Shown: piece after piece, positions 10,546 to 18,864 of the stretch
How positions within the stretch are numbered: position 1 is the first letter of the stretch
How the letters are laid out: each line of letters opens with the position of its first letter
Assembly: GCF_014851815.1 (NCBI RefSeq)
Contig: NZ_JACVAJ010000003.1
Coordinates: forward strand, 186,001 to 250,000
Direction of reading: 5' to 3'
Source: Pseudoxanthomonas sp. PXM01
GTDB taxonomy: Bacteria; Pseudomonadota; Gammaproteobacteria; Xanthomonadales; Xanthomonadaceae
Length of the DNA: 64,000 nt
Translations under genes and position numbers: made by a program
The notes under the pieces: generated by a model
Told to the model about the DNA's origin: nothing
Databases searched by the model: none
What the model saw: only the letters and a program-made list of their open reading frames with translations

Positions 10546-10670
10546 GGCGGGCTCAAGCCCGCCATTGCCATCCCGACGCTCGCGACGGCAACCATCGAAA
10601 GGCGCGCGTCCCCGATCGGGTTTCCACGTGGCTTGATTCGTGCGACGGCGGGCTTGAGCCCGCCCTATGC
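10542..10670. repeat. inverted pair of GTAGGGCGGGC palindromes (REP-like)
   Basis: GTAGGGCGGGCTCAAGCCCG... starts at 10542, and an inverted copy of the same palindrome ends at 10670, about 85 bp apart. The pair sits exactly between convergent genes and covers both stop codons (pncA TAG; thioesterase TAG at 10665-10667), so the transcript can fold into strong hairpins and may act as a bidirectional terminator. Confidence 0.75.
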
Positions 10671-11072
10671 CGTCGTGGGTAGCGGCGGCGCCTGCGTCGG
10701 CCGGCCCAGCGGATCCAGCGCGATCATCACGAAATGCCCGCGCGTGCAGATCTTGCGGTCGCCGGTCAGCAGGTTTTCGGTGATCACTTCCACATCGACA
10801 TTCATCGAGCTGCGTCCGACCTTGACCACGCGCGCCACCACTTCCACCAGGTCGCCCTTGTGGATCGGCTGGTTGAAGTCCACCTGCTCAGAGCGCGCGG
10901 TGACCACGGTGGTGCGCGCGTAGCGCGAGGCGGCGATGAACGCCGACATGTCCATCCACGCCAGTGCCTGCCCGCCGAACAGCGTGCCCAGGTGATTGGT
11001 GTGGTCGGGAAAGACCATGTGCAGCAGGCGCGCCTCGGTGGGCCGCGCTTCGGCGTTGGGCAGATCGGTCAT
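10665..11072 (-). CDS. acyl-CoA thioesterase, hotdog fold (YciA-like)
   Basis: This 135-residue single hotdog domain has the acyl-CoA thioesterase signature HLGTLFGGQALAWMD (about residues 27-41), followed by the central beta strands and a short proline-rich tail. Members hydrolyse acyl-CoAs to free acid and CoA in the cytosol. Start ATG at 11072 gives MTDLPNAEARPTEARLLHMVFPD, the usual N-terminal length; longer in-frame extensions run into the REP region. Substrate specificity cannot be read from the sequence. Confidence 0.86.
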   Translation of the reverse strand: MTDLPNAEARPTEARLLHMVFPDHTNHLGTLFGGQALAWMDMSAFIAASRYARTTVVTARSEQVDFNQPIHKGDLVEVVARVVKVGRSSMNVDVEVITENLLTGDRKICTRGHFVMIALDPLGRPTQAPPLPTTA

Positions 11073-11134
11073 GGGGGTGCTCCGGTGTGCGTGTTCCTGG
11101 CGGAAGAGCATAGCGGAGGCCGTTGTGGGTTGGT

Positions 11135-11277
11135 GTAGGAGCGACGTGAGTCGCGACCGCGAGAACGAAGTGCCCGTAGTGGAAGGCCGCGCGGAGAAGA
11201 GCAACGCGCATCGATACCCCGATCGATCCGATATCCACGTTGCTCGAACGTGCGGTCGCGACTCACGTCGCTCCTAC
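11135..11277. repeat. inverted pair of GTAGGAGCGACGTGAGTCGC REP elements
   Basis: One GTAG-headed palindrome lies at 11135-11160 and its inverted copy at 11252-11277, with about 90 bp between. This is the arrangement of SMAG/BIME-type repeats mobilised by RAYT transposases. It lies between divergently transcribed genes, so it may overlap their promoters. Confidence 0.85.
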
Positions 11278-11329
11278 AACTGCCGATCCCGCGTTGCGCG
11301 GTTTGCTCGCCCACGGTTAGTCTTCAGCC

Positions 11330-13375
11330 ATGAAGCCCTACGCCCTTGCCGCGCTCGTCGCGACCTTCGCCGTGTCGTCCGTGTCCGTCTCCGCCAAGGA
11401 GCCCGTCAAGGCCGAAGACATTTACGCGCTTTCGATGGTGACCAACCCGGTCGTCGCACCGGACGGCCAGCGCGTGCTGTTCACCCGCGCCGCGTTCGAC
11501 CGCGCGCAGGACCGCCGCACCGGCGAACTGTGGCTTGCCCATCTGGACGACCACGGCGCGATCGTCGACAAGCGCCTGCTGGTGGCGCGCGACGTGGGTC
11601 CGCGCGATGCCGTGTTCTCGCCCGATGGTCGCCGCATCGCCTACGTCGCGACGTTCATCGACAAGCCGCAGGTGTTCGTGATGACGCTGGCCGACGGCGT
11701 GGGCCAGCCGGTGACGACAGGCGAGCTGGCGCCCGGCACGCTGCGCTGGTCGCCCGATGGTTCGCGCATTGCTTTCACTGGCAGGGAAGAAGCCAAGCCC
11801 GTTTCTATCCCCGGCATGCCAGAGAAGCCGAAGGGCGCCGAAGCGGCGGCCGACGCCAAGATCATCACCGACCTGTTCTGGCGCTTCGACGGCGCCGGCG
11901 AGAGCAAGCCCGGCGCGAACCATCTGTATGCGGTGGACGTGACGACCGCCGCGGTCACCCGCATGACCCAGGGCGACACCCACCAGATCGACAGAACGGG
12001 CATTGCCTGGATGGCGGACGGCAGGCACGTGGTCGGCAGCTACACCGCCGATCCGATCAACGGTCCGCTCGAAAGCGACCTGTATCTCTACGACGTCGCC
12101 GGCAAGGCAGCGAAGCAGCGGCTGACCTCGCGCGCCGGCAGCGAGTACGCGCCGGAAGTCTCGCCCGATGGCCTCCGCATCGCCTTCGTGGGCAGCGAGG
12201 CGTCCACCACGTTTTACGACATGCCGCGGTTGTGGACGACCACACCCACGCCCGGTGCGCGCGTCGACGCGCTGGCGGCCGACCTGGATCGTCCGGTGGC
12301 CGGCATCGCATGGCGTGAAGACAGTGCGGCCCTCCACACGCTGTACTACGACCGCGGCGTGCAGCGCATCGCCACCATCGATGCCACGACCGGCGCGCGC
12401 ACCGAGGCCGTGCACCTCGTCGGCGGTACGCGCCTCTACCTGCCGTCGTCGGGCGGCCAGTTCTCGGCCGCGCAGGGCACGTTCGCCTATACGACCAGCT
12501 TCACCGACCGCCCCGCCGGCCTGGGTGTGAGCCGCGGCCACGGCGAAAGCGGCGCGATCGACTTCAATCGTGCGTGGGCCGATGGCAAGACGTCCGCACG
12601 GATCGAGGAAGTGACGGTAGCCAGCCGCGCCGGCGGTTTGCCGGTGCAGGGCTGGATCGCGTTCCCGCCCGATTTCAGCGCGGGCAAACGCTATCCGCTG
12701 ATCCTGGACATCCATGGCGGACCGAACACCGACTACGGCCCGTTCTTCTCGATCACCCACAGCCTGTACGCGGCGGCGGGTTACATCGTGGTGTTCGCCA
12801 ATCCACGCGGCTCGATCGGCTACGGCGACGCGTTCGCCAATGCGATCACCAACGCCTACCCGGGCCAGGACCACGACGACCTGATGTCGATCGTGGACGA
12901 GGTGGCGAAGCGTCCCTATGTCGACCGCAGGAATCTCTTCATCGGCGGCGGTTCCGGCGGTGGCGTGCTGACGTTGTGGGGCATCGGCAAGGAGCCGGAC
13001 AAGTTCCGTGCGGCGGTAGCGCTGCGGCCAGTGGTGGACTGGACCGACCAGGTCACCACCGCCGACCTGCCGGCCTTCTTCATGAAGCACTGGATGGGCG
13101 CCGCGCCGTGGGACAAGCCCGATCTGTACTTCCAGCGCTCGCCCTACAGCCTGGCCGGTCAGGTGAAGACACCCACGATGCTGATCACCGGCGAACAGGA
13201 TTACCGCACACCGATGAGCCAGACCGAGCAGATGTTCGGCGCGCTGAAGCTGCGCGGCGTGGAGACCGAGATGGTCCGCCTGCCCGGCGCCGGCCACGGC
13301 ATGGGCCGGCCCAGCCAGTGGCTGCAATCGGTGCTGGCGCCGGTCGACTTCTTCAACCGGCACAAGGCGAAGTAG
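11330..13375 (+). CDS. secreted S9-family prolyl oligopeptidase-type peptidase (dipeptidyl/acylaminoacyl-peptidase-like)
   Basis: A 681-residue protein with a signal peptide (KPYALAALVATFAVSSVSVSA, cleavage near residue 22), a WD40-like propeller (about residues 35-400) and a C-terminal alpha/beta-hydrolase domain. The catalytic triad is readable as S542 (GGGSGGG), D624 (GEQDYRTP) and H656 (GAGHGMG). This layout matches periplasmic or secreted S9 dipeptidyl aminopeptidases, which release dipeptides from short peptides. It is monocistronic and flanked by REP pairs on both sides. The exact cleavage preference is unknown. Confidence 0.93.
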   Translation: MKPYALAALVATFAVSSVSVSAKEPVKAEDIYALSMVTNPVVAPDGQRVLFTRAAFDRAQDRRTGELWLAHLDDHGAIVDKRLLVARDVGPRDAVFSPDGRRIAYVATFIDKPQVFVMTLADGVGQPVTTGELAPGTLRWSPDGSRIAFTGREEAKPVSIPGMPEKPKGAEAAADAKIITDLFWRFDGAGESKPGANHLYAVDVTTAAVTRMTQGDTHQIDRTGIAWMADGRHVVGSYTADPINGPLESDLYLYDVAGKAAKQRLTSRAGSEYAPEVSPDGLRIAFVGSEASTTFYDMPRLWTTTPTPGARVDALAADLDRPVAGIAWREDSAALHTLYYDRGVQRIATIDATTGARTEAVHLVGGTRLYLPSSGGQFSAAQGTFAYTTSFTDRPAGLGVSRGHGESGAIDFNRAWADGKTSARIEEVTVASRAGGLPVQGWIAFPPDFSAGKRYPLILDIHGGPNTDYGPFFSITHSLYAAAGYIVVFANPRGSIGYGDAFANAITNAYPGQDHDDLMSIVDEVAKRPYVDRRNLFIGGGSGGGVLTLWGIGKEPDKFRAAVALRPVVDWTDQVTTADLPAFFMKHWMGAAPWDKPDLYFQRSPYSLAGQVKTPTMLITGEQDYRTPMSQTEQMFGALKLRGVETEMVRLPGAGHGMGRPSQWLQSVLAPVDFFNRHKAK

Positions 13376-13394
13376 CCTCGATCGTGCGGCGGTT

Positions 13395-13544
13395 GTAGGA
13401 GCGACGTAAGTCGCGACCGCACGAACGAAGGGCCCGCCTGTCTGGCGGGCCCTCGATGTCGAAACGCTTGCCACCGATGCAATCCGTGGCGATGCAACAC
13501 CATCAGGTCTTCATTGCTGCGGTCGCGACTTACGTCGCTCCTAC
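13395..13544. repeat. inverted pair of GTAGGAGCGACGTAAGTCGC REP elements with internal hairpin
   Basis: REP copies at 13395-13420 (direct) and 13519-13544 (inverted) flank a strong GGGCCCGCC/GGCGGGCCC hairpin near 13429-13453. The cluster separates the convergent S9 peptidase and nrdB and probably terminates both. Confidence 0.85.
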
Positions 13545-13558
13545 AGTAGGGGCACGAA

Positions 13559-14578
13559 TCAGAACGCGTGGTCGAAGCCGACTTCGCCCTGCACGCCCAG
13601 CTGGTAGGCCGAGACGCGGCGCTCGAAGAAGTTGGTCAGCTCCTGCACGTCCTGCAGCTCCATGAAGGGCAGCGGGTTGCGCACGTCGTAGCGCTTGGGC
13701 ATGCCGAGCTTGGCGAAATGCTGGTCGGCGCAATGCTGCAGGTACTGGCGCATGTCGCGGGTCGAGATGCCGGCCACGCCGCCCGACAGCACGTCTTCGG
13801 CGAACTGCACCTCGCACTCGATGGCTTCTTCCAGCATGTCGTAGACCTGCTGCTGCATGCGGTCGTCGAACAGGTCGGGTTCTTCCTCGCGCACGGTGCG
13901 CACGCACTCGAACGCGAACTCCATGTGGCAGCTCTCGTCGCGGAACACCCAGTTGGTGCCGCTGGCCAGGCCCGGCAGCAGGCCGCGCGAGCGGAAGAAG
14001 TACACGTAGGCGAACGCGGCGAAGAAGAACAGGCCCTCGATGCACGCCGCGAAGCATATCTGGTTGAGCAGGAACTGGCGGCGCTGCTCGCGCGTCTCGA
14101 TGCGGCGGAGATCCTGGATGCTGTCGATCCACTTGAAGCAGAAGTCGGCCTTCTTCTTGATCGCCGGGATGTTCTCCACCGCGGCGAACGCCTTGAAGCG
14201 TTCCGACGGGTCGGGCAGGTAGTTGTCCAGCAGGGTCAGGTAGAACTGCACGTGCAGCGCTTCCTCGTACAGCTGCCGCGACAGGTACATGCGCGCTTCC
14301 GGCGCGTTGAGGTGCTGGTAGAGATTCAACACCAGATTGTTCGACACGATGGAGTCGCCGGTGGCGAAGAAGGCGACCAGCCGGTGGATCAGGTGGCGGT
14401 CGGCCGGCGTCATCTTCGAATGCAGGTCGGTGATGTCGATCTGGAAGTTGATCTCCTCCACCGTCCACGTGTTCTTGATGGCGTCGCGATACATGTCGTA
14501 GAACTGCGGATAGCGCATCGGGCGCAGCGTCAGTTCAAAGCCGGGGTCGAGCAGCATCTGCTTGGGTTGTGCGGACAT
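13559..14578 (-). CDS. nrdB: class Ia ribonucleoside-diphosphate reductase, beta (radical) subunit
   Basis: NrdB holds the di-iron centre and tyrosyl radical that start ribonucleotide reduction in the NrdAB complex. The 339-residue protein keeps all expected residues: iron ligands D75, E106 and H109 with radical Tyr113 (EALHVQFY), E180 (CIEGLFF), and E214 and H217 (DESCHME). ATG at 14578 gives MSAQPKQMLLDPG. It lies downstream of nrdA on the same strand, across a 319-bp gap filled with repeats, so co-transcription from the nrdA promoter is likely but unproven. Confidence 0.96.
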   Translation of the reverse strand: MSAQPKQMLLDPGFELTLRPMRYPQFYDMYRDAIKNTWTVEEINFQIDITDLHSKMTPADRHLIHRLVAFFATGDSIVSNNLVLNLYQHLNAPEARMYLSRQLYEEALHVQFYLTLLDNYLPDPSERFKAFAAVENIPAIKKKADFCFKWIDSIQDLRRIETREQRRQFLLNQICFAACIEGLFFFAAFAYVYFFRSRGLLPGLASGTNWVFRDESCHMEFAFECVRTVREEEPDLFDDRMQQQVYDMLEEAIECEVQFAEDVLSGGVAGISTRDMRQYLQHCADQHFAKLGMPKRYDVRNPLPFMELQDVQELTNFFERRVSAYQLGVQGEVGFDHAF

Positions 14579-14598
14579 GGTGCGGTGTTCTCGTGGTT

Positions 14599-14808
14599 CC
14601 CCTTCTCCCGCCGGGAGAAGGTGCCCGAAGGGCGGATGAGGGGTGCCGCAGTCGCTTATCCGGTACTTGTATTGCAAAGCGAGCCACAGCGAGTGGAAGT
14701 GGTGAACAGCCGGTGGCCGCCCTTCATGACTCGCTGCGGCTCGCTCAACATCATTGAGTCGCAACGGCTATCAGGGCGCCCCCAACCCCTCTCCCGGTGG
14801 GAGAGGGG
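14599..14808. repeat. cluster of nested palindromes between nrdA and nrdB
   Basis: Three inverted repeats share this 210-bp gap: CCCCTTCTCCC...GGGAGAAGG with a GCCCGAAGGGC core (14599-14643); GCGAGCCACAGCGAGT (14679-14694) pairing with ACTCGCTGCGGCTCGC (14729-14744); and CCCCTCTCCCGGTGGGAGAGGGG (14786-14808). The outer sequences match a dispersed non-coding repeat type common in xanthomonads (from memory). No gene is present in the gap. Confidence 0.75.
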
Positions 14809-14897
14809 CTCGATAAAGAAGCTGGCGCCTCCATGCGCCGGGAACATCCATGTTCCTGTTCCAGGGTCCGTCGGCCGGAGCCGACGCAGGGGTGCGG

Positions 14898-17327
14898 TTA
14901 CTGGCAGGCCTCGCAGGCTTCCGGATTCTCCAGCGAGCAGGCGATGGCTTCGGTCGGGGTGTACTCGCGCTTCGGCTCGGTCGCGGCGACCGTGCTGACC
15001 GTGGTCTTGGCGATCTTGGTGGCCGGGCGCGAACGCAGGTAGTACGTGGTCTTGATGCCCTGCTTCCACGCGTACATGTACATGGACGACATCGCGCCGA
15101 TGTTCGGGCTTTCCATGAACAGGTTGAGCGACGCCGACTGGTCGATGAAGGCGCCACGGCCGGCGGCCATGTCGATCAGCGAACGCATCGGCAGTTCCCA
15201 CGCGGTGCGGTAGATCTGCTGCAACGTATCCGGCACCTGCGCCAGACCCTGCACCGAGCCTTCGGACAGCTTGATCGCGTCGCGCGTTTCCGGCGTCCAC
15301 AGGCCCAGCTTCTTCAGCTCGTCCACCAGGTAGCGGTTGACCTGCAGGAAGTCGCCCGACAGCGTCTCGCGCTTGAACAGATTGGACACCTGCGGCTCGA
15401 CGCATTCGTAGCAGCCGGCGATCGAGGCGATGGTCGCGGTCGGCGCGATGGCGATCAGCAACGAGTTGCGCAGGCCGTGCTCCTTGATGCGCTCGCGCAG
15501 CGCGTCCCAGCGCTCGGCGTTCTCCGGGGTGATGTTCCAGGCGTCGAACTGCAGCTCGCCGTTCGCCGCACGAGTATCGGCGAACGACGGATGGCGGCCG
15601 CGCTCCTGCGCCAGCTCCACCGAGGTTTCCAGCGCGTGGAAGTAGATGGTCTCGGCGATCTTCGCCGACAGCGCACGCGCCTCGGCACTGTCGAACGGCA
15701 GGCGCAGCTTGAAGAACACGTCCTGCAGGCCCATGCAGCCCAGGCCGACCGGGCGCCAGCGCAGGTTGCCACGGCGCGCGGTCTCGATCGGATAAAAGTT
15801 CAGGTCGATCACGCGGTCCAGCTGACGCACGGCCAGGCGGACCGTTTCGGCCAGCTTGTCGAAATCGAACCAGCCATCGTCATCGAAGTGGCGGCCGAGG
15901 TTGATCGAGCCGAGGTTGCACACCGCGGTCTCTTCGGCCGAGGTGACCTCGAGGATCTCGGTGCACAGGTTGGACAGGTGGATGACGTTGCCGGCGCGCA
16001 GGGTCTGGTTGCTGGCGGCGTTGCACTTGTCCTTGAACGTCATCCAGCCGTTGCCGGTTTCGGCCAGCGTGCGCATCATCCGGCCGTACAGCTTGCGGGC
16101 GGAGATGGTCTTCATCGCCTTGCCCTGCGTCTCGGCCTGCGTGTAGGCCAGCTCGAACGCGGCGCCGTACAGGTCGGTCAGCTCCGGCGTCACGCGCGGA
16201 TCGAACAGCGACCATTCCTGGTCGGCTTCGACGCGCTTCATGAACAGGTCCGGCACCCAGTTGGCCAGGTTGAGGTTGTGCGTGCGGCGCGCTTCATCAC
16301 CGGTGTTGTCGCGCAGCTCCAGGAAGTCCTCGATGTCGGCGTGCCAGGTTTCCAGGTACACGCAGGCCGCGCCCTTGCGCTTGCCGCCCTGGTTGACCGC
16401 GGCGACCGAGGAATCCAGCGTCTTCAGCCACGGCACGATGCCGTTGCTGTGGCCGTTGGTCGACTTGATCAGCGAGCCGCGCGAACGCACGCGGGTGTAG
16501 CTCACGCCGATGCCGCCGCTGAACTTGCTCAGCTGGGCGATGTCGCCGTACTTGGCGTAGATCGATTCCAGCGTGTCCTGCGGCGAGTCCAGCAGGAAGC
16601 ACGAGGAAAGCTGCTCGTGGGTGGTGCCGCTGTTGAACAGCGTCGGCGAGCTGGGCAGGTAGTCCAGGTTGCCCATGCGGCGGTACAGCGCCAGCGCTTC
16701 CGGCACGTCCTCGCTCAGCGCGCAGGCGATGCGCAGGAAGAACTGCTGCGGCGTCTCGATGACCTTGCGGGTGTGCGGGTGGCGCAGCAGGTAGCGGTCG
16801 TACAGTGTGCGCAGGCCGAAGTAGTCGAAGTGCAGGTCGAGCGAGGCGTCCAGCGCATCGTTGAGCTTGCGCGCGTTGGTCTGCACGAAGTTCAGCAGGC
16901 GTTCGTTGATCAGGCCGACCTCGTGGCCGCGGGTGACCGACTGCGAGAACGCATGGATCTCCTGGCCGGTGACTTCCTTGGTGATGTAGCCGGCCAGCAG
17001 GCGCGCGGCCAGGCGGCTGTATTCGGGCTCTTCGCCGGTCAGCAGCGCGGCGGTGCGGATCGACAGTTCGTCCAGCTCGCGCGTGGTGGCGCCGTCGTAC
17101 AGGCCGGAGATGGTGCGGGTGGCCACGCGCATCGGGTCGATGGCGTGCAGGCCTTCGCAGTTGCGCTGCACCGCGCGCACGATCTTGTTGAGGTCCACCG
17201 GCTCGCGGCCGCCATTGCGCTTGGTCACGCTCATCGCGGTGGCGGTGGGCGGCGGGGTCAGGGCGAACGCGTCCTTCTGGGACGGGGTGGTGCCGGCGTC
17301 GGCGACGGCGGTGTCGATCTGGGTCAC
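14898..17327 (-). CDS. nrdA: class Ia ribonucleoside-diphosphate reductase, alpha (catalytic) subunit
   Basis: NrdA reduces NDPs to dNDPs with NrdB. The 809-residue protein has an N-terminal ATP-cone-like region (KRNGGREPVDLNKIVRAV), the catalytic barrel with NLCTEILE and ETAVCNLGSINL, and the C-terminal redox pair C805/C808 (ACEACQ) that is re-reduced by thioredoxin or glutaredoxin. GTG 17327 is chosen as start because a GGAGG motif lies 6 nt upstream; the ATG 24 bases further 5' lies upstream of that motif and is unlikely. The gene follows a B12 riboswitch and an NrdR-type operator promoter. This suggests it is shut down when B12 is present, presumably in favour of a B12-dependent class II reductase elsewhere (inference). 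Confidence 0.95.
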   Translation of the reverse strand: MTQIDTAVADAGTTPSQKDAFALTPPPTATAMSVTKRNGGREPVDLNKIVRAVQRNCEGLHAIDPMRVATRTISGLYDGATTRELDELSIRTAALLTGEEPEYSRLAARLLAGYITKEVTGQEIHAFSQSVTRGHEVGLINERLLNFVQTNARKLNDALDASLDLHFDYFGLRTLYDRYLLRHPHTRKVIETPQQFFLRIACALSEDVPEALALYRRMGNLDYLPSSPTLFNSGTTHEQLSSCFLLDSPQDTLESIYAKYGDIAQLSKFSGGIGVSYTRVRSRGSLIKSTNGHSNGIVPWLKTLDSSVAAVNQGGKRKGAACVYLETWHADIEDFLELRDNTGDEARRTHNLNLANWVPDLFMKRVEADQEWSLFDPRVTPELTDLYGAAFELAYTQAETQGKAMKTISARKLYGRMMRTLAETGNGWMTFKDKCNAASNQTLRAGNVIHLSNLCTEILEVTSAEETAVCNLGSINLGRHFDDDGWFDFDKLAETVRLAVRQLDRVIDLNFYPIETARRGNLRWRPVGLGCMGLQDVFFKLRLPFDSAEARALSAKIAETIYFHALETSVELAQERGRHPSFADTRAANGELQFDAWNITPENAERWDALRERIKEHGLRNSLLIAIAPTATIASIAGCYECVEPQVSNLFKRETLSGDFLQVNRYLVDELKKLGLWTPETRDAIKLSEGSVQGLAQVPDTLQQIYRTAWELPMRSLIDMAAGRGAFIDQSASLNLFMESPNIGAMSSMYMYAWKQGIKTTYYLRSRPATKIAKTTVSTVAATEPKREYTPTEAIACSLENPEACEACQ

Positions 17328-17522
17328 GAGAATCCTCCATGCGTGGTGCACGCGGCGGCCCGTCCCTCGCGGGGCTGCGCAAGGCCGGATGGAGGATCAC
17401 AGTGGGGAAGCGGCGTCGCAGGGAGCGAGATCGTACGGACCGAAGGCCGGCGTCCCCTGCGTCACCAGCCCTCTCCCCCCGGAGATTCCGCGGCCGGCAC
17501 CGCGCGGTGTGCTACGCGCGGC

Positions 17523-17717
17523 TGTCGGCAGGTCTTCGGACTCATGGGCGCGAAGGGCGAAGCCTTCTTCCTACGTCCGCCGCTTCCCGAGGCGTGGGGC
17601 CTCAGTGCTGTGTGGCGGGTTCGTTCCCAATTACCGCTGCGGGGCAGTGCCGGAGTGGCGCGAGCGCGTCACCGGCTTCCCGTTTTAATCCCGTGGCTTG
17701 CGGCCACCGGAACCGAC
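17523..17717 (-). promoter_or_regulatory. cobalamin (B12) riboswitch upstream of nrdA
   Basis: Read on the minus strand it shows a GTCGG/CCGAC P1 pair (17713-17717 with 17524-17528), GGTTCC and a GTGGC-loop-GCCAC arm, TTAAAACGGGAAGCCGGTG, the CACTGCCCCGCAGCGG core, CAGCACTGAGG, GGGAAGCGGCGG, and the B12 box GAGTCCGAAGACCTGCCGAC. It closely resembles the metE riboswitch in this window. The nrdA start is about 196 nt further down. B12 riboswitches on class Ia nrd operons are described in actinomycetes and predicted by comparative genomics in other bacteria. Confidence 0.95.
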
Positions 17718-17719
17718 GG

Positions 17720-17735
17720 CCACAAGATAGTGGGG
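17720..17735. promoter_or_regulatory. NrdR-box-like operator (proximal)
   Basis: CCACAAGATAGTGGGG matches 5 of the 6 most conserved NrdR-box positions. It overlaps the predicted -10 element and is centred 32 bp from the second box, the roughly three-turn spacing typical of paired NrdR boxes. Confidence 0.65.
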
Positions 17736-17752
17736 GGTATCGGAAGCGTCAA
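17724..17752 (-). promoter_or_regulatory. predicted sigma-70 promoter of nrdAB
   Basis: On the minus strand TTGACG (complement of 17747-17752) and TATCTT (complement of 17724-17729) are separated by exactly 17 bp. The predicted start near 17717 falls on the first base of the riboswitch P1 stem. Confidence 0.75.
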
Positions 17753-17767
17753 CACCAAATGTTGTGT
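17752..17767. promoter_or_regulatory. NrdR-box-like operator (distal)
   Basis: ACACCAAATGTTGTGT matches all the strongly conserved positions of the palindromic NrdR consensus (ACAC...GTGT arms). It abuts the -35 element. NrdR is the ATP/dATP-sensing repressor of ribonucleotide reductase genes; its own gene is not in this window. Confidence 0.8.
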
Positions 17768-17957
17768 GGAACAGCGGGTGCCGGCGCGGTGCGGGTTTCA
17801 CGGAGTACGAGGCGCCGAGCGAGCGACTCGAGACGCCTGAGCCGCGAAACCGTCATCGCCGTCGGCCATGCCGAGATGAGCAATGCCTCTAAGGCGCGTG
17901 CGCGCACGGCAGTCCGGCGGTCCTAGAGTGGGGCATCGCCCTTTCAACGCACTGCCG

Positions 17958-18734
17958 ATGTCCCACGATCACGACGACCTCCCCGCCATCGACCTGGACC
18001 ACACGCCGCGCGACGTGGTCGCCCGTGTCATCGATCCCGTGGCGGACCGCGACTGGGCAGAATTGCTGTCTCCGGCGCGCCGCCGTGCACTGCTGGCCGG
18101 CGCCGGGCTGGCGACCGCCGCCGCCACGACGATGGCCGCTGCCCCTTCGCGGACCCCGCAGGTCGTGAACGCAGGGGGAGCTGGCGCCCGCGTGTCTGCA
18201 GGCGGCGTGCTGCTGCCCATCGCGGGGCCGGGCACGAGTCCGTGGGGCACGGCGACGGCCGCGCAGCCCACGCCGCGTCCGCCGGGCGTGCGCCCGGACG
18301 AACAGGTGCTGCCGACGTCGCCGCGGCCCTACACCGCCATCCGCAGTTACCACGCCCACATCTACTTCGACGAGGACAGCTACGAAAAGGCAGCGTTGAT
18401 CCGGCGCTGGACGGTCGAACGCTTCCCGGTGGAGCTGGGCGACTGGAACCTGGAGCCGCGCGGCCCGCACGTGACGCCCTCGTTCTATTACGGGTTCACC
18501 CCCGACCTGTTGCCGATCGTGGTGCCGTGGCTGCAGCTCAACAGCCTGGGCCTGACCATCCTGATCCATCCGAACACCGGTGATCCGCGTTCGGACCACC
18601 TGCACTATGCGCTGTGGGTCAATCGCTCGCAGTCGGTCAACGCCTACGCGTGGCGACGCTTCGTCGACGGCGGCGGCGGCGATGTGGAGCAGATCAACCC
18701 GAACATCATTCCGACGGTGCCACTGGAGACGTGA
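17958..18734 (+). CDS. DOPA 4,5-dioxygenase-family protein with N-terminal export-like segment
   Basis: A 258-residue protein whose C-terminal half (about residues 130-255) matches the small DOPA 4,5-dioxygenase family: SYHAHIYFD, GPHVTPSFYYGF and the HPNTG...DHLHYALWV histidine cluster are likely metal-site residues. The family cleaves catechol rings extradiolically; DOPA as substrate is only the family name here. Unusually, residues 45-70 carry arginines followed by a hydrophobic stretch (RRRALLAGAGLATAAAT), resembling a twin-arginine export signal preceded by a long acidic leader. Whether the enzyme is exported is unresolved. The gap upstream (17768-17957) holds no visible gene. Confidence 0.85.
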   Translation: MSHDHDDLPAIDLDHTPRDVVARVIDPVADRDWAELLSPARRRALLAGAGLATAAATTMAAAPSRTPQVVNAGGAGARVSAGGVLLPIAGPGTSPWGTATAAQPTPRPPGVRPDEQVLPTSPRPYTAIRSYHAHIYFDEDSYEKAALIRRWTVERFPVELGDWNLEPRGPHVTPSFYYGFTPDLLPIVVPWLQLNSLGLTILIHPNTGDPRSDHLHYALWVNRSQSVNAYAWRRFVDGGGGDVEQINPNIIPTVPLET

Positions 18735-18741
18735 GCCCGCC

Positions 18742-18864
18742 GCAGGGTGGGCCTTTGCCCACCATCACATGCGTCGAGTGCCGTGGAGATGCGGCGACAC
18801 CGCCGCTCTCCAGGCCGCGTCGCGAGGTCCAGCAGGGCGACGGCGGGCCAAGGCCCGCCCTATG
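18742..18864. repeat. inverted pair of GGGCGGGC-type palindromes (REP-like)
   Basis: GTGGGCCTTTGCCCAC (within 18742-18763) and GGCGGGCCAAGGCCCGCC followed by CTATG (18842-18864) flank about 80 bp between convergent genes. They belong to the same general family as the pair at 10542-10670 but with diverged arms. Confidence 0.65.
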
